NCBI GenBank assembly: GCA_041907145.1
Contig: JAYRHW010000255.1
Coordinates: 1-22,803 of the forward strand
From: JAFLCA01 sp041907145
GTDB taxonomy: Bacteria > Bdellovibrionota_C > UBA2361 > JAFLCA01
Direction: 5' to 3'
DNA: 22,803 nucleotides
Shown here: piece by piece, positions 1 through 7,096 of the stretch
Layout of the letters: the number at the start of each line of letters is the position of its first letter
How positions within the stretch are numbered: position 1 is the first letter of the stretch
Position numbers and translations under genes: made by a program
The notes under the pieces: generated by a model
Database searches by the model: none
What the model saw: only the letters and a program-made list of their open reading frames with translations
Told to the model about the DNA's origin: nothing

Positions 1-485
1 AAATAGCTTTGATCTTTGCTCTTATCTACCCCCCGTAGCAGATGATAGCCATCATCTCGCTTTTCGATTCGAGCATAGTGTCCGGTAGCAACGGAGTTGA
101 ACCCTAGCGCAAGTACGCGCTCTCGCAGTTCACGAAACTTCACTTTATTGTTGCACTCTACGCAGGGATTGGGCGTCATGCCGCGCTTATAGGTTTCAAC
201 AAAGGACTCGATGACCTCCTTGCGAAAGGTATTTTCAAAGTCGAATACATAATACGGAACACCGATAGTAGCCGCGACCCTTCGCGCGTCCGCGAAGTCA
301 TCCGGAGCACAACAAGTCGCCCGTGAGCGGCAACCGCCGTTATTGCGGTAGTCCCAGACCTGCATCGAGATCCCGATAATCTCGCGCCCTTGTTCATGCA
401 GAAACAAGGCAGCCACCGAGGAGTCGACTCCTCCCGACATTGCCACTGCAACCTTTCTGCTCTCATCGAGCTTCAGTGCTAACAT
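1..485 (-). CDS. mnmA: tRNA 2-thiouridine(34) synthase MnmA, 3'-truncated by window edge
   Basis: MnmA activates U34 of tRNA(Lys/Glu/Gln) with ATP and transfers sulfur to make s2U in the cytoplasm. The ATG is at 485-483 and about 161 codons are visible; the family is usually about 360 residues, so the C-terminal half lies outside the window. Seen in the sequence: the PP-loop SGGVDSS at residues 17-23, a TPNPCVECN segment that carries the first catalytic cysteine, ATGHYAR, and a final DQSYF at the window edge. The start overlaps the stop of the upstream cysteine desulfurase by 7 bp, which implies translational coupling. Known: MnmA receives sulfur from a cysteine desulfurase, directly (B. subtilis YrvO) or through a relay. 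Inferred: the upstream gene is its donor. No frame disruption is visible. Confidence 0.95.
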   Translation of the reverse strand, partial: MLALKLDESRKVAVAMSGGVDSSVAALFLHEQGREIIGISMQVWDYRNNGGCRSRATCCAPDDFADARRVAATIGVPYYVFDFENTFRKEVIESFVETYKRGMTPNPCVECNNKVKFRELRERVLALGFNSVATGHYARIEKRDDGYHLLRGVDKSKDQSY

Positions 486-1612
486 CGCGCCTCGCAATAT
501 CGCTGAATTTCCCGCGCTGCGCGCGCCAACTCATCAACATGCTCGTAGCCACGCACGCTGAGTCGAACGCTGCTCTGGGCCAGATCGCTGGGCATTCCTT
601 GCGCTAGGAGAACATGGGAGGGCTCAGGCTTTCCTGAGGCGCAAGCTGCCCCTGAGGAAATGAGCACATTCTGTAGGTCGAGCGCCACGACTAAGTCGTC
701 CGCTCGAACCCCCGGAATGCTAATGTGACAAGTATTCGGCAGGCCATCATCGGGTGTATTGACCAGCGCGGTCGGTATTCGGCGGAGAATCTCCTGTTTA
801 AGAAAATCCCTATTCCTCCTCATTGCTCCGATTCGCTGAGTAAGCGTAGCCAGTGCAATCCTCGCAGCAATACCGAAAGAGATAATTCCCAAGACATTCT
901 CGGTCCCTGATCGCCAACGAGTCTCCTGGGGACCTCCAACGATAAACGGATTTGCTGCAACAGATTCCGAAACCACAAGAGCGCCAACGCCCGCGAGCCC
1001 CCCAATTTTATGCGCAGAGACAGTGCAAAGGTCTGTTCCGAGATCGGAAAAAGTGATCGGCATCTTACCAAGCGCCTGAACTGCGTCAGTGTGAAAGAGA
1101 ACTCCGCTAGAGCGCTCCTTAACCGCACGAGCAATCTCGCGAACGGGATAAACACGTCCGGTCTCGTTATTGGCCAACATACAAGAGCAAAACTTCGTAT
1201 TCTGATCGACTGCATCCGCGAACTGCGGAGCAGCGAGGGCGCCGTTTGGCTCTGGAGATACTAATCTAACTTCTACCCCTGATCGCTGGAGTCGACGCGC
1301 GGGCTCCAAGGTCGAGGGATGCTCCACGGCGCTTATAACAACATTGCGGGTACCCGAACCAACGGCGTAATTTACTGCCATGTTATTCGCCTCACTGGCA
1401 CCCGAGGTGAAGATGACGCGCTGACCCTTCTCTAGGCGCATAAGGGCCGCAACCTGCCCCCTGGCCTCATCAATCGCCGCCCTAGAGGCTTGTCCGGCTC
1501 GGTGAACGGAGCTCGGGTTGTGGAAAGTCCAAGCTATGTCGCGCAGCTCCTCCTCGACCTCGGACAGAAGGCCAAAACTAGCATTAGCGTCTAGATTCAA
1601 CAGGTTATCCAT
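479..1612 (-). CDS. cysteine desulfurase (IscS/NifS family, class V PLP fold)
   Basis: This PLP enzyme converts L-cysteine to alanine and leaves a persulfide on an active-site cysteine. It is 377 residues long, normal for the family. Visible motifs are VEHPS (E97-H98), HTDAVQA near 174-180, the PLP lysine in SAHKIGG (Lys202), a GGPQETRWRSGTEN segment at about 226-239, and the mobile catalytic loop SSGAACASG with Cys324. The C-terminus ends in RC. The ATG at 1612 lies three bases after the stop of a 12-codon Cys-rich ORF, and the stop overlaps the mnmA start. No iscU, iscA or sufE-like gene is next to it. The pairing with mnmA therefore points to tRNA thiolation rather than general Fe-S assembly, as in the B. 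subtilis yrvO-mnmA pair. That assignment is an inference from gene order. Confidence 0.94.
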   Translation of the reverse strand: MDNLLNLDANASFGLLSEVEEELRDIAWTFHNPSSVHRAGQASRAAIDEARGQVAALMRLEKGQRVIFTSGASEANNMAVNYAVGSGTRNVVISAVEHPSTLEPARRLQRSGVEVRLVSPEPNGALAAPQFADAVDQNTKFCSCMLANNETGRVYPVREIARAVKERSSGVLFHTDAVQALGKMPITFSDLGTDLCTVSAHKIGGLAGVGALVVSESVAANPFIVGGPQETRWRSGTENVLGIISFGIAARIALATLTQRIGAMRRNRDFLKQEILRRIPTALVNTPDDGLPNTCHISIPGVRADDLVVALDLQNVLISSGAACASGKPEPSHVLLAQGMPSDLAQSSVRLSVRGYEHVDELARAAREIQRYCEARC

Positions 1613-1615
1613 GAA

Positions 1616-1654
1616 TCAGCAGCACTCTCCGAGCTGGCAATTAGCCTCCAACAT
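1616..1654 (-). CDS. putative Cys-rich leader peptide (MLEANCQLGECC) upstream of the cysteine desulfurase
   Basis: This 12-codon ORF starts at ATG 1654 and stops at TGA 1618-1616; the desulfurase ATG follows after one triplet. The start has a clear Shine-Dalgarno GAGGA seven bases upstream, better than anything directly before the desulfurase. Three of the 12 codons are TGC (Cys), two of them consecutive just before the stop. The desulfurase's own possible SD (GGAGAG) lies inside this ORF, 12 bases from its ATG. Known: short ORFs with clustered Cys codons act as cysteine-responsive attenuators upstream of sulfur genes in mycobacteria. Inferred: ribosome stalling on the Cys codons, or termination-reinitiation, couples desulfurase expression to Cys-tRNA supply. 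It could be a chance ORF, because it is very short. Confidence 0.5.
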   Translation of the reverse strand: MLEANCQLGECC

Positions 1655-1673
1655 TAAGCTTTCCTCGCGTTCG

Positions 1674-1708
1674 AGCCGATAACTAATACTATGCCCTCTA
1701 TAACTACG
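1674..1708 (-). promoter_or_regulatory. weak candidate promoter for leader ORF / desulfurase / mnmA
   Basis: On the minus strand TTGCGT and TATTAG are separated by 17 bases just upstream of the leader ORF's ribosome binding site. The match is only 3/6 and 4/6 to sigma-70 consensus. The placement before the first gene of the unit is the main support. Confidence 0.25.
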
Positions 1709-2014
1709 CAAAATGTGGCCTCCGCCTCGGCAGCTTTGGTGCCGCAGCCCCCTTCTGCGTCGCAGACGGCGCAGTCGCACGCCGCCAACTCGCCTCAGGA
1801 TCTGGCACGCGCCACCCAAATCGCTGGAGCGGAGCAAACTCACCGGAATCGGCGAAGGGACAATAATCGAACGACCCAAGTACCAAAGCGAGCTGAGGGG
1901 GCGTTCGCCAATCAGACTCAGTACGGGCGCTCGAAGAAGAAGGCCGCCTCAAACACCAACGAGGATACGGGCAACAACAAACCCGGAGAGCCTGGGATGG
2001 ACGTCGTAGCCTAA
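1691..2014 (+). CDS. possible small Gln/Asn/Ala-rich hypothetical protein (107 aa)
   Basis: I do not recognise this ORF. The ATG at 1691 opens a 107-residue frame. The first half is rich in Ala, Ser, Gln and Pro; the middle is basic (HRNRRRDNNR, SKKKAAS); the end is hydrophilic and Asn/Gly-rich. There is no hydrophobic segment or recognisable motif, so it would be a soluble, probably disordered protein. Codon choice (GCC, CAG, AAG, TCG) looks like that of neighbouring genes and differs from the two alternative frames. No Shine-Dalgarno is visible, and the start abuts the promoter region of the divergent desulfurase unit. It precedes the HhH protein by 47 bp on the same strand and could share a transcript with it. 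It may be non-coding: composition is the only support. Confidence 0.4.
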   Translation: MPSITTQNVASASAALVPQPPSASQTAQSHAANSPQDLARATQIAGAEQTHRNRRRDNNRTTQVPKRAEGAFANQTQYGRSKKKAASNTNEDTGNNKPGEPGMDVVA

Positions 2015-2061
2015 GCCATCAGCCACAGGCAACTAATACTCGATTCTGCCGAACAACAGAT

Positions 2062-2439
2062 GTGTTCAAAGCTGCTAAACAACTACTGGCTATCTGCATC
2101 TTGATGTCTGTCGTGAGAGCCTCCTTCGCGCGCTATCACAAGCCCACACTCTTGTATCCGAGTCAGCCTGCCCAAGACCCGGAATCTAGACTCGCAGCGG
2201 GGGATCGTTTAACGCTGGAAGGTATTGGGATTTGGGAGCTTGAACTCCTGCCAGATATTTCCGACACGCTTGCGAGGCGAATCCTTCAACTGCGGCCTGA
2301 CATTATTGCCGAGGCTTCCACGCTACTCGAAGTCGACCGAGGGCACGCCCTGGAGCAAATCAGAGGAGTAGGAGGCAAGAAAGCAGAAGAATTGGCGAAA
2401 CACTTGGGCATAGGCCCCGAGAATAAACCTCTACCGTAG
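2062..2439 (+). CDS. exported helix-hairpin-helix (ComEA-like) protein
   Basis: This 125-residue protein starts at GTG 2062. The N-terminus is a basic stretch followed by a hydrophobic run (LLAICILMSVVRASFA), consistent with a signal peptide cleaved near residue 23. The rest carries two degenerate helix-hairpin-helix units: GIGIWELELLPDISDTLARRIL at about 54-74, and LEQIRGVGGKKAEELAKHLGI at about 96-116, with the GVG hairpin. This is the layout of ComEA-type DNA-binding domains. Known: exported HhH proteins bind DNA non-specifically during uptake by natural transformation. Inferred: a similar periplasmic role. No other competence gene is in the window. There is no clear SD. The stop overlaps the convergent lysC stop by 9 bp, so no separate terminator fits between them. 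The C-terminus is short and Pro-rich. Confidence 0.72.
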   Translation: MFKAAKQLLAICILMSVVRASFARYHKPTLLYPSQPAQDPESRLAAGDRLTLEGIGIWELELLPDISDTLARRILQLRPDIIAEASTLLEVDRGHALEQIRGVGGKKAEELAKHLGIGPENKPLP

Positions 2440-3681
2440 CGCACGCTCTTCGGTTTGTGCAGGTCGCATATCAACGAATGTCTCGTGTAAGCTCCTCACG
2501 GCGAGTTCGCAGTATTTTCGAGGAATAATCACCGAGATTTTTATATCGGACGAGGATATGAGATGAGGGTCGATGCCTTCACGGGCAAGAGACTCGAACA
2601 TCTGAGCGCTCACCCCGCTATGGTAGCGAATACCGATGCCTACGATAGAAACCTTGGCAATATTCCGGTCAATCGAGGCCCCCTCTGCGCCAAGTTCAGG
2701 CACCAACTGCTGCACGATCTCGAACGCCTGGGAGCTGGCCTCGTCCGCAATGGTGAAACTTAGGTCGCACAACCGCTCCCCCGTGAGAGTCTGCGAGATC
2801 ACATCAACGAAAATTCCCGCATCGGCGAGAGCAGAGAATATTCGATTGAGCGATTTTATGCCGCCTTCCAATCTATGAACAGAAAGTAATGCCTCGTCCG
2901 CTCGGTAAGTAATTCCGGTGACAACTGGCTTTTCCATAATCTCCTCTTCTTTGACAATCCAAGTACCGGCACCGGGAACAAACGTCGAGAGCACAACTAA
3001 GGGCACAGCATAACGCATCGCGAAATAGACGGACCTTGGGTGAAGGACTTTCGCGCCCAAGCTCGCTAGTTCAAGCATCTCTTGGTGTGAGATGGTAGAG
3101 AGGCGCCGAGCACTGGGACATATTCTTGGATCAGTCGAGTACACTCCGTCTACGTCGGTATATATATAACAAGCAGAAGCTCCCAAAGCGGCAGCTACTG
3201 CCACAGCTGATATGTCTGAACCTCCTCGCCCTAGGGTCGTTATATCGCCCGCCCTTGTTTCACCTTGAAATCCGGCTACAACCGGAATAGCCCCGTGCGA
3301 GATCAGGTCCTTGAGGTAGCTTCCCTCGATCTCCTCTATATGCGCAGCGGTATGGCGGCAGTCGGTTCGGACGACTGCTTGATGACCCAATACGCTCCGA
3401 GCGTTGAGCCCCAACTCCTGCATGGCCATGGCAAGAAGTGCGACTGTAACCTGCTCTCCCGTGGCTGCCAGCACGTCAAGCTCTCGGACATTTGGCTCTG
3501 AGACACAGCTACGGGAAAGGGCAAGCAATCGGTTGGTCTCCCCTGCCATCGCCGATACCACCACCACCAAAGAATCCTGCGGATTGCTCTGGGTGTAGCG
3601 ATACAGCAGCTCTGCCACTCGCTTGATACGAGGGATATCGCCGACTGAAGTTCCGCCAAATTTCTTTACTACGATGCCCAT
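2431..3681 (-). CDS. lysC: aspartate kinase (aspartokinase with C-terminal ACT domains)
   Basis: It phosphorylates L-aspartate with ATP, the first step towards lysine/diaminopimelate, threonine and methionine. It is 416 residues long, normal for the monofunctional class. The N-terminus VVKKFGGTSV (KFGGTSV at 7-13) is the nucleotide-binding signature, and GRGGSDISAVAVAAALGA is the conserved kinase motif. SLGAKVLHPRSV follows. Two ACT domains fill about residues 265-416 (RLEGGIKSLNRIFSALADAGI, then VSIVGIGIRYHSGVSAQMFESL), as expected for feedback control by lysine and/or threonine. The ATG at 3681 sits 18 bp after the tsaE stop, with no evident SD, so it is probably the last gene of the ftsH-to-lysC transcript. 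The 3' end overlaps the convergent HhH gene. Confidence 0.96.
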   Translation of the reverse strand: MGIVVKKFGGTSVGDIPRIKRVAELLYRYTQSNPQDSLVVVVSAMAGETNRLLALSRSCVSEPNVRELDVLAATGEQVTVALLAMAMQELGLNARSVLGHQAVVRTDCRHTAAHIEEIEGSYLKDLISHGAIPVVAGFQGETRAGDITTLGRGGSDISAVAVAAALGASACYIYTDVDGVYSTDPRICPSARRLSTISHQEMLELASLGAKVLHPRSVYFAMRYAVPLVVLSTFVPGAGTWIVKEEEIMEKPVVTGITYRADEALLSVHRLEGGIKSLNRIFSALADAGIFVDVISQTLTGERLCDLSFTIADEASSQAFEIVQQLVPELGAEGASIDRNIAKVSIVGIGIRYHSGVSAQMFESLAREGIDPHLISSSDIKISVIIPRKYCELAVRSLHETFVDMRPAQTEERALR

Positions 3682-3699
3682 GCGCCAACTGCGGAGAGA

Positions 3700-4125
3700 T
3701 TAACCTTTAACGATTCGAGAGGCGCTGTGCACCCCCTGATCACTCACGGTGAAATAAATAGTAACGTTAGAAACCTCCAAAAGCGAGGGAAAGCGATCAG
3801 CCCACTCTATAAGGCGAATTCCATCGGGACAGGCCTCCTCGAGCTCAGCGGGAAGTTGCTGGAGGCGATACAGATCCCAGTGCTCTATCACCGAGCCGTC
3901 GGTCAAAGGGTATTCATGCGAAAGCACATAGGTGGGGGATGAAGCGCCAACAGTCGCCTGAAGACATTCGCAGAGAAAACGAACGAAGGTAGTCTTGCCG
4001 CTACCGAGGGAGCCACACAACGCGATACAGTCTCCGCGTCTTAGGGTTCCAGCCGTCTCCCTGGCAAACTCTTTTGTTGCGCTAAGGGAGTCTAGAATAT
4101 GACTGGTAGAAATCACGTCTGCCAT
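3700..4125 (-). CDS. tsaE: tRNA threonylcarbamoyladenosine biosynthesis ATPase TsaE
   Basis: TsaE is the small P-loop ATPase that works with TsaB-TsaD to make t6A37 in ANN-decoding tRNAs. The start at ATG 4125 gives 141 residues, typical for the family; an open frame reaches further upstream to 4251 but lies wholly inside nnr and is not homologous. Visible motifs are the Walker A GSLGSGKT at 38-45, SSPTYVL at 62-68, HWDLYRL at 82-88 and LIEWADR at 105-111. The start overlaps the nnr stop by 13 bp, and lysC follows after 18 bp. The nnr-tsaE pair is widely conserved (yjeF-yjeE in E. coli). The partner genes tsaB and tsaD are not in the window. Confidence 0.95.
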   Translation of the reverse strand: MADVISTSHILDSLSATKEFARETAGTLRRGDCIALCGSLGSGKTTFVRFLCECLQATVGASSPTYVLSHEYPLTDGSVIEHWDLYRLQQLPAELEEACPDGIRLIEWADRFPSLLEVSNVTIYFTVSDQGVHSASRIVKG

Positions 4126-5693
4126 GCCGGGATTTGCGTGCACTCCGATAGGGCCTCGGGAAGCGCAAGGGTAATATCCGAGGCAACGATGGGTCCCTTG
4201 AGCTTGGCGTGCGCGATATCGCCCGCTTTGCCATGCACCCAAGCGGCGCATGCCGCCGCCTCGTGCAAGGGAAGCTTGAGAGCCGCCAGGGCCGCAATCA
4301 CACCACTTAAAACATCTCCGCTACCCGCCGTGGCCATGAATGGATTGCCGTTGATGTTAACGTACCCAAGACCCCAGGTACGAGAGATAGTACCTGCGCC
4401 TTTAAGAACTACGACGCCTTGGGTCTTTTCCTGCAGGGCCTTTGCTGCAGCGTAGCGATCGCGCTGCACCTCAACAGTCGAAACGGAAAGTAAACGCGCT
4501 GCCTCTCCAGGATGAGGAGTTAATATTGCGGAGGCCAGCGAAACTTTGCCTTGCTCGATGTTTTCCTTTAGGAGCGTCAAAGCATCGGCGTCGATGACGA
4601 GTGGCAGATCATTATGAGCACAGAATTCGCAGAGCTTCACGACGAACGCGCCAGTCTCCTGGTGGAGGCCAATTCCCGGTCCGACGATGACGCTATCAGC
4701 CTCGGCCAGGTCGGGCTCAAGTTCAGCAAGAGTAGCCGGCTGAAAATGGGTTGTAGCAGACACGGGACGCAAGAGCAGCTCGGGATGTTCACCCTCGCTG
4801 AGGGCTCCTGCTAACTCAGCCTTTCGCACAAGCCCGGCTCCGCACCGCAAAGCAGCGAAGGCTGCAAGTGTTGGTGCCCCGGGCATGGCCGAACTTCCCC
4901 CAACAACGACCACGCGACCGAAGCTACCCTTGTGGGCATCCCCTCGCCGCGCAGGGATAAGCTTCTCTCTCGCTCCGTCGAAAGCCGCGTATTCCGACGG
5001 ACCTGCGCAATCGATACCAATCGAAACCGCGTGAATAGCTCCGCAATACTCGCGAGCAGGAAACTGAACCATGCCGCGCTTTACAAGCTCGACGGTGACG
5101 GTAATATCGGCGCGAAAGGCAGGATTATAAACCTCGCCGGTGGCAGCATTTACTCCTGTAGGAATATCGAGGGCTACGGTAGATCGCTTCCCCGGGCGCT
5201 CGGACTCCGAAAGGTACGCCGTCAGAAGTTCTGCTACCATACCCTCAGGCGCCGAACGTTGACCGGTCCCCAGTATGGCGTCTACTACGACCTTAGATCG
5301 CTCGAGAGCGGCGCGAATCCGGGCAGAGTCCGGACGAAGAATCTTTCCCCCGGACGCAATGAGCAGCTTCATCTGTGAAGCTGCATCCGAGCTGAGGTTC
5401 GTATACTCCGGGGCGAACACGTAGACTGGCTTCCCCGCCTCAACCAAGTGTCGAGCAACTACAAGCCCGTCCGCGCCGTTATTACCGGGGCCACAGAGTA
5501 TCGTGACGCCGAGCGAGGTAAATTGGTCACGAAGGAGGTCGCTTATCTTTGAAAAGAGCGCCTTTCCGGCGCGCGAAACCAAGGCCTCGGAGGTAATACC
5601 GCTGGCAATAGTAGCCTGGTCATAGGCAGCCATCTCCGCAGGAGACGGCAATTTGAGCGCGAAGGGAGCATCCGAAAATCTTATCCCGCTCAT
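4113..5693 (-). CDS. nnr: bifunctional NAD(P)H-hydrate epimerase / ADP-dependent dehydratase
   Basis: It repairs damaged NADHX/NADPHX: the N-terminal domain epimerises the R and S hydrates, and the C-terminal ribokinase-like domain dehydrates the S form using ADP. It is 526 residues, the usual length of the fused form. In the N-terminal YjeF domain are CGPGNNGADGL (67-77; most relatives have NNGGDGL), DAILGTG at 138-144 and LDIPTGVNAATGEV around 175-188. In the C-terminal domain are HKGSFGRVVVVGGS at 254-267, VGPGIG at 337-342, TPHPGE at 392-397 and the nucleotide-binding GSGDVLSG at 457-464. An AGGG lies just before the ATG at 5693, 11 bp after the glmM stop. The end overlaps tsaE by 13 bp. 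Confidence 0.96.
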   Translation of the reverse strand: MSGIRFSDAPFALKLPSPAEMAAYDQATIASGITSEALVSRAGKALFSKISDLLRDQFTSLGVTILCGPGNNGADGLVVARHLVEAGKPVYVFAPEYTNLSSDAASQMKLLIASGGKILRPDSARIRAALERSKVVVDAILGTGQRSAPEGMVAELLTAYLSESERPGKRSTVALDIPTGVNAATGEVYNPAFRADITVTVELVKRGMVQFPAREYCGAIHAVSIGIDCAGPSEYAAFDGAREKLIPARRGDAHKGSFGRVVVVGGSSAMPGAPTLAAFAALRCGAGLVRKAELAGALSEGEHPELLLRPVSATTHFQPATLAELEPDLAEADSVIVGPGIGLHQETGAFVVKLCEFCAHNDLPLVIDADALTLLKENIEQGKVSLASAILTPHPGEAARLLSVSTVEVQRDRYAAAKALQEKTQGVVVLKGAGTISRTWGLGYVNINGNPFMATAGSGDVLSGVIAALAALKLPLHEAAACAAWVHGKAGDIAHAKLKGPIVASDITLALPEALSECTQIPAWQT

Positions 5694-5704
5694 AGAACCC
5701 TGGA

Positions 5705-7087
5705 TTACAGAGAGCCAAGCGCCCGCTCAATTACCTCGACAACATCGGCCGCATGCTTTTTACAGCCATCTTCGCTCTCGCACTCAACCATCACGCGAAG
5801 CTTGTTTTCGGTTCCTGAATAGCGAACCAGAATGCGCCCCTTATCTTTAAGCTCACTCTCCTTCTGTTCAATTATTTTCTTCAGCGGCTCAACGGTGTTC
5901 AAGTCTGGCTTATGTGATACGGGCACATTGATGATCTTTTGGGGAAATCGCACGAACCCTGAACTCAGCTCGGAAAGAGCCTTACCCTCGCGCTGCATAA
6001 TCGAAAGGATCTGCAGGGCAGTAAGGATCCCATCCCCCGTCGTTGAGTAGTCGGCGAAAATAGTATGCCCCGACTGCTCTCCACCAAGCTCGGATCCGGT
6101 TTTAAGCATTTCCTCGAGCACATAACGGTCGCCCACCTGCGCGCGGGTAAGTTGAATGTTATGAAAAGAGAGATACTTCTCGAGTCCAAGGTTCGACATC
6201 ACGGTAGACACCACCCGGTTAGACTTCAGTAGCCCGCGCTTTTTCCAGTCTGAAGCGCAGATGGCGAGAATCACGTCTCCATCGAGGACGTTGCCTTTAT
6301 CATCTATCAGGATCGCGCGATCAGCATCGCCATCGAGGGAGATACCGATATCCAGATTATTCTCTAGAACAAGCTTGCGGCAAATTTCCGGGTACAGACT
6401 GCCGAACCCAGCATTTATGTTTCGACCATTCGGACTATTTCCGCGTGAAACTACGTCGGCGCCAAGCTCTGACATTGTTTGCGGGCCTGCGATATACCCC
6501 GCGCCATTGGCGCAATCGAACCCCACCTTGACACCCTCGAGGGATAGCTCTCGCGGAAATGTATTCTTGAGATAGACGGTATAACGCCCCGTAGCGTCAT
6601 CGATTCGCGTCGCCTTGCCAATCTCATTGGGCTCTGCCGACTCGCGCTCCACTCCTTCCGGTTCGAGCAACGCTTCGATCTCCATCTCGAGTTTGTCTGC
6701 AAGCTTGTAACCATCCGCACCGAAAATTTTGATTCCATTATCTTCAAATGGATTATGGGAGGCGGAAATCATTATACCCGCGTCCGCGCGCATACTGCGG
6801 GTGAGATACGCAACACCCGGAGTTGTCAAAGGACCGACAAGCCAAACGTCCGCCCCCATCGACATGATTCCCGCTGACAGAGCGGTCTCTATCATATAGC
6901 CCGAGAGCCGAGTGTCCTTGCCTATGAGTATGCGGTGCTTACGCTTGTCGCGGAGAAAGATCTTGGCGATAGCCTTGCCGAATTTGACCAGCGTCAACGG
7001 ATCCAGCGGTGGAACCGAGGCCACACCCCGTACTCCGTCTGTACCAAAATACCTTCTCGTACGATTCTGAGCTCCGTTTTGTGCCAT
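5705..7087 (-). CDS. glmM: phosphoglucosamine mutase GlmM
   Basis: It interconverts glucosamine-6-phosphate and glucosamine-1-phosphate, supplying UDP-GlcNAc for peptidoglycan and LPS. It is 460 residues, close to the usual 445-450. Visible: RYFGTDGVRG near the N-terminus, the catalytic phosphoserine loop ISASHNP (Ser110), the metal-binding DGDADR at 252-257, a GGEQSGHTIF sugar-binding loop, and the C-terminal phosphate loop RYSGTENKLRVMVE. The ATG at 7087 is 9 bp after the cdaR stop. Linkage of cdaA, cdaR and glmM is a known conserved unit. In Firmicutes GlmM binds and inhibits CdaA, so co-expression suggests that c-di-AMP and cell-wall precursor synthesis are coupled here too. Confidence 0.97.
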   Translation of the reverse strand: MAQNGAQNRTRRYFGTDGVRGVASVPPLDPLTLVKFGKAIAKIFLRDKRKHRILIGKDTRLSGYMIETALSAGIMSMGADVWLVGPLTTPGVAYLTRSMRADAGIMISASHNPFEDNGIKIFGADGYKLADKLEMEIEALLEPEGVERESAEPNEIGKATRIDDATGRYTVYLKNTFPRELSLEGVKVGFDCANGAGYIAGPQTMSELGADVVSRGNSPNGRNINAGFGSLYPEICRKLVLENNLDIGISLDGDADRAILIDDKGNVLDGDVILAICASDWKKRGLLKSNRVVSTVMSNLGLEKYLSFHNIQLTRAQVGDRYVLEEMLKTGSELGGEQSGHTIFADYSTTGDGILTALQILSIMQREGKALSELSSGFVRFPQKIINVPVSHKPDLNTVEPLKKIIEQKESELKDKGRILVRYSGTENKLRVMVECESEDGCKKHAADVVEVIERALGSL

Positions 7088-7096
7088 AGCTATCGA

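Noticed and set aside
1616..1879. 87-aa minus-strand ORF covering the leader peptide
   Set aside because: Its upstream part is Arg/Gly-rich, antisense to the plus-strand 107-aa ORF, and without an RBS. Only the last 12 codons have a good ribosome binding site.
1681..2040. Ten-base direct repeat AACTAATACT at 1681-1690 and 2031-2040 as paired promoters
   Set aside because: A shared 10-mer is expected often by chance in a window of this size, and neither copy has a convincing -35 element.
4126..4251. Longer TsaE with 42 extra N-terminal residues
   Set aside because: The extension lies fully inside nnr, has no homology to TsaE, and the ATG at 4125 gives the normal family length.
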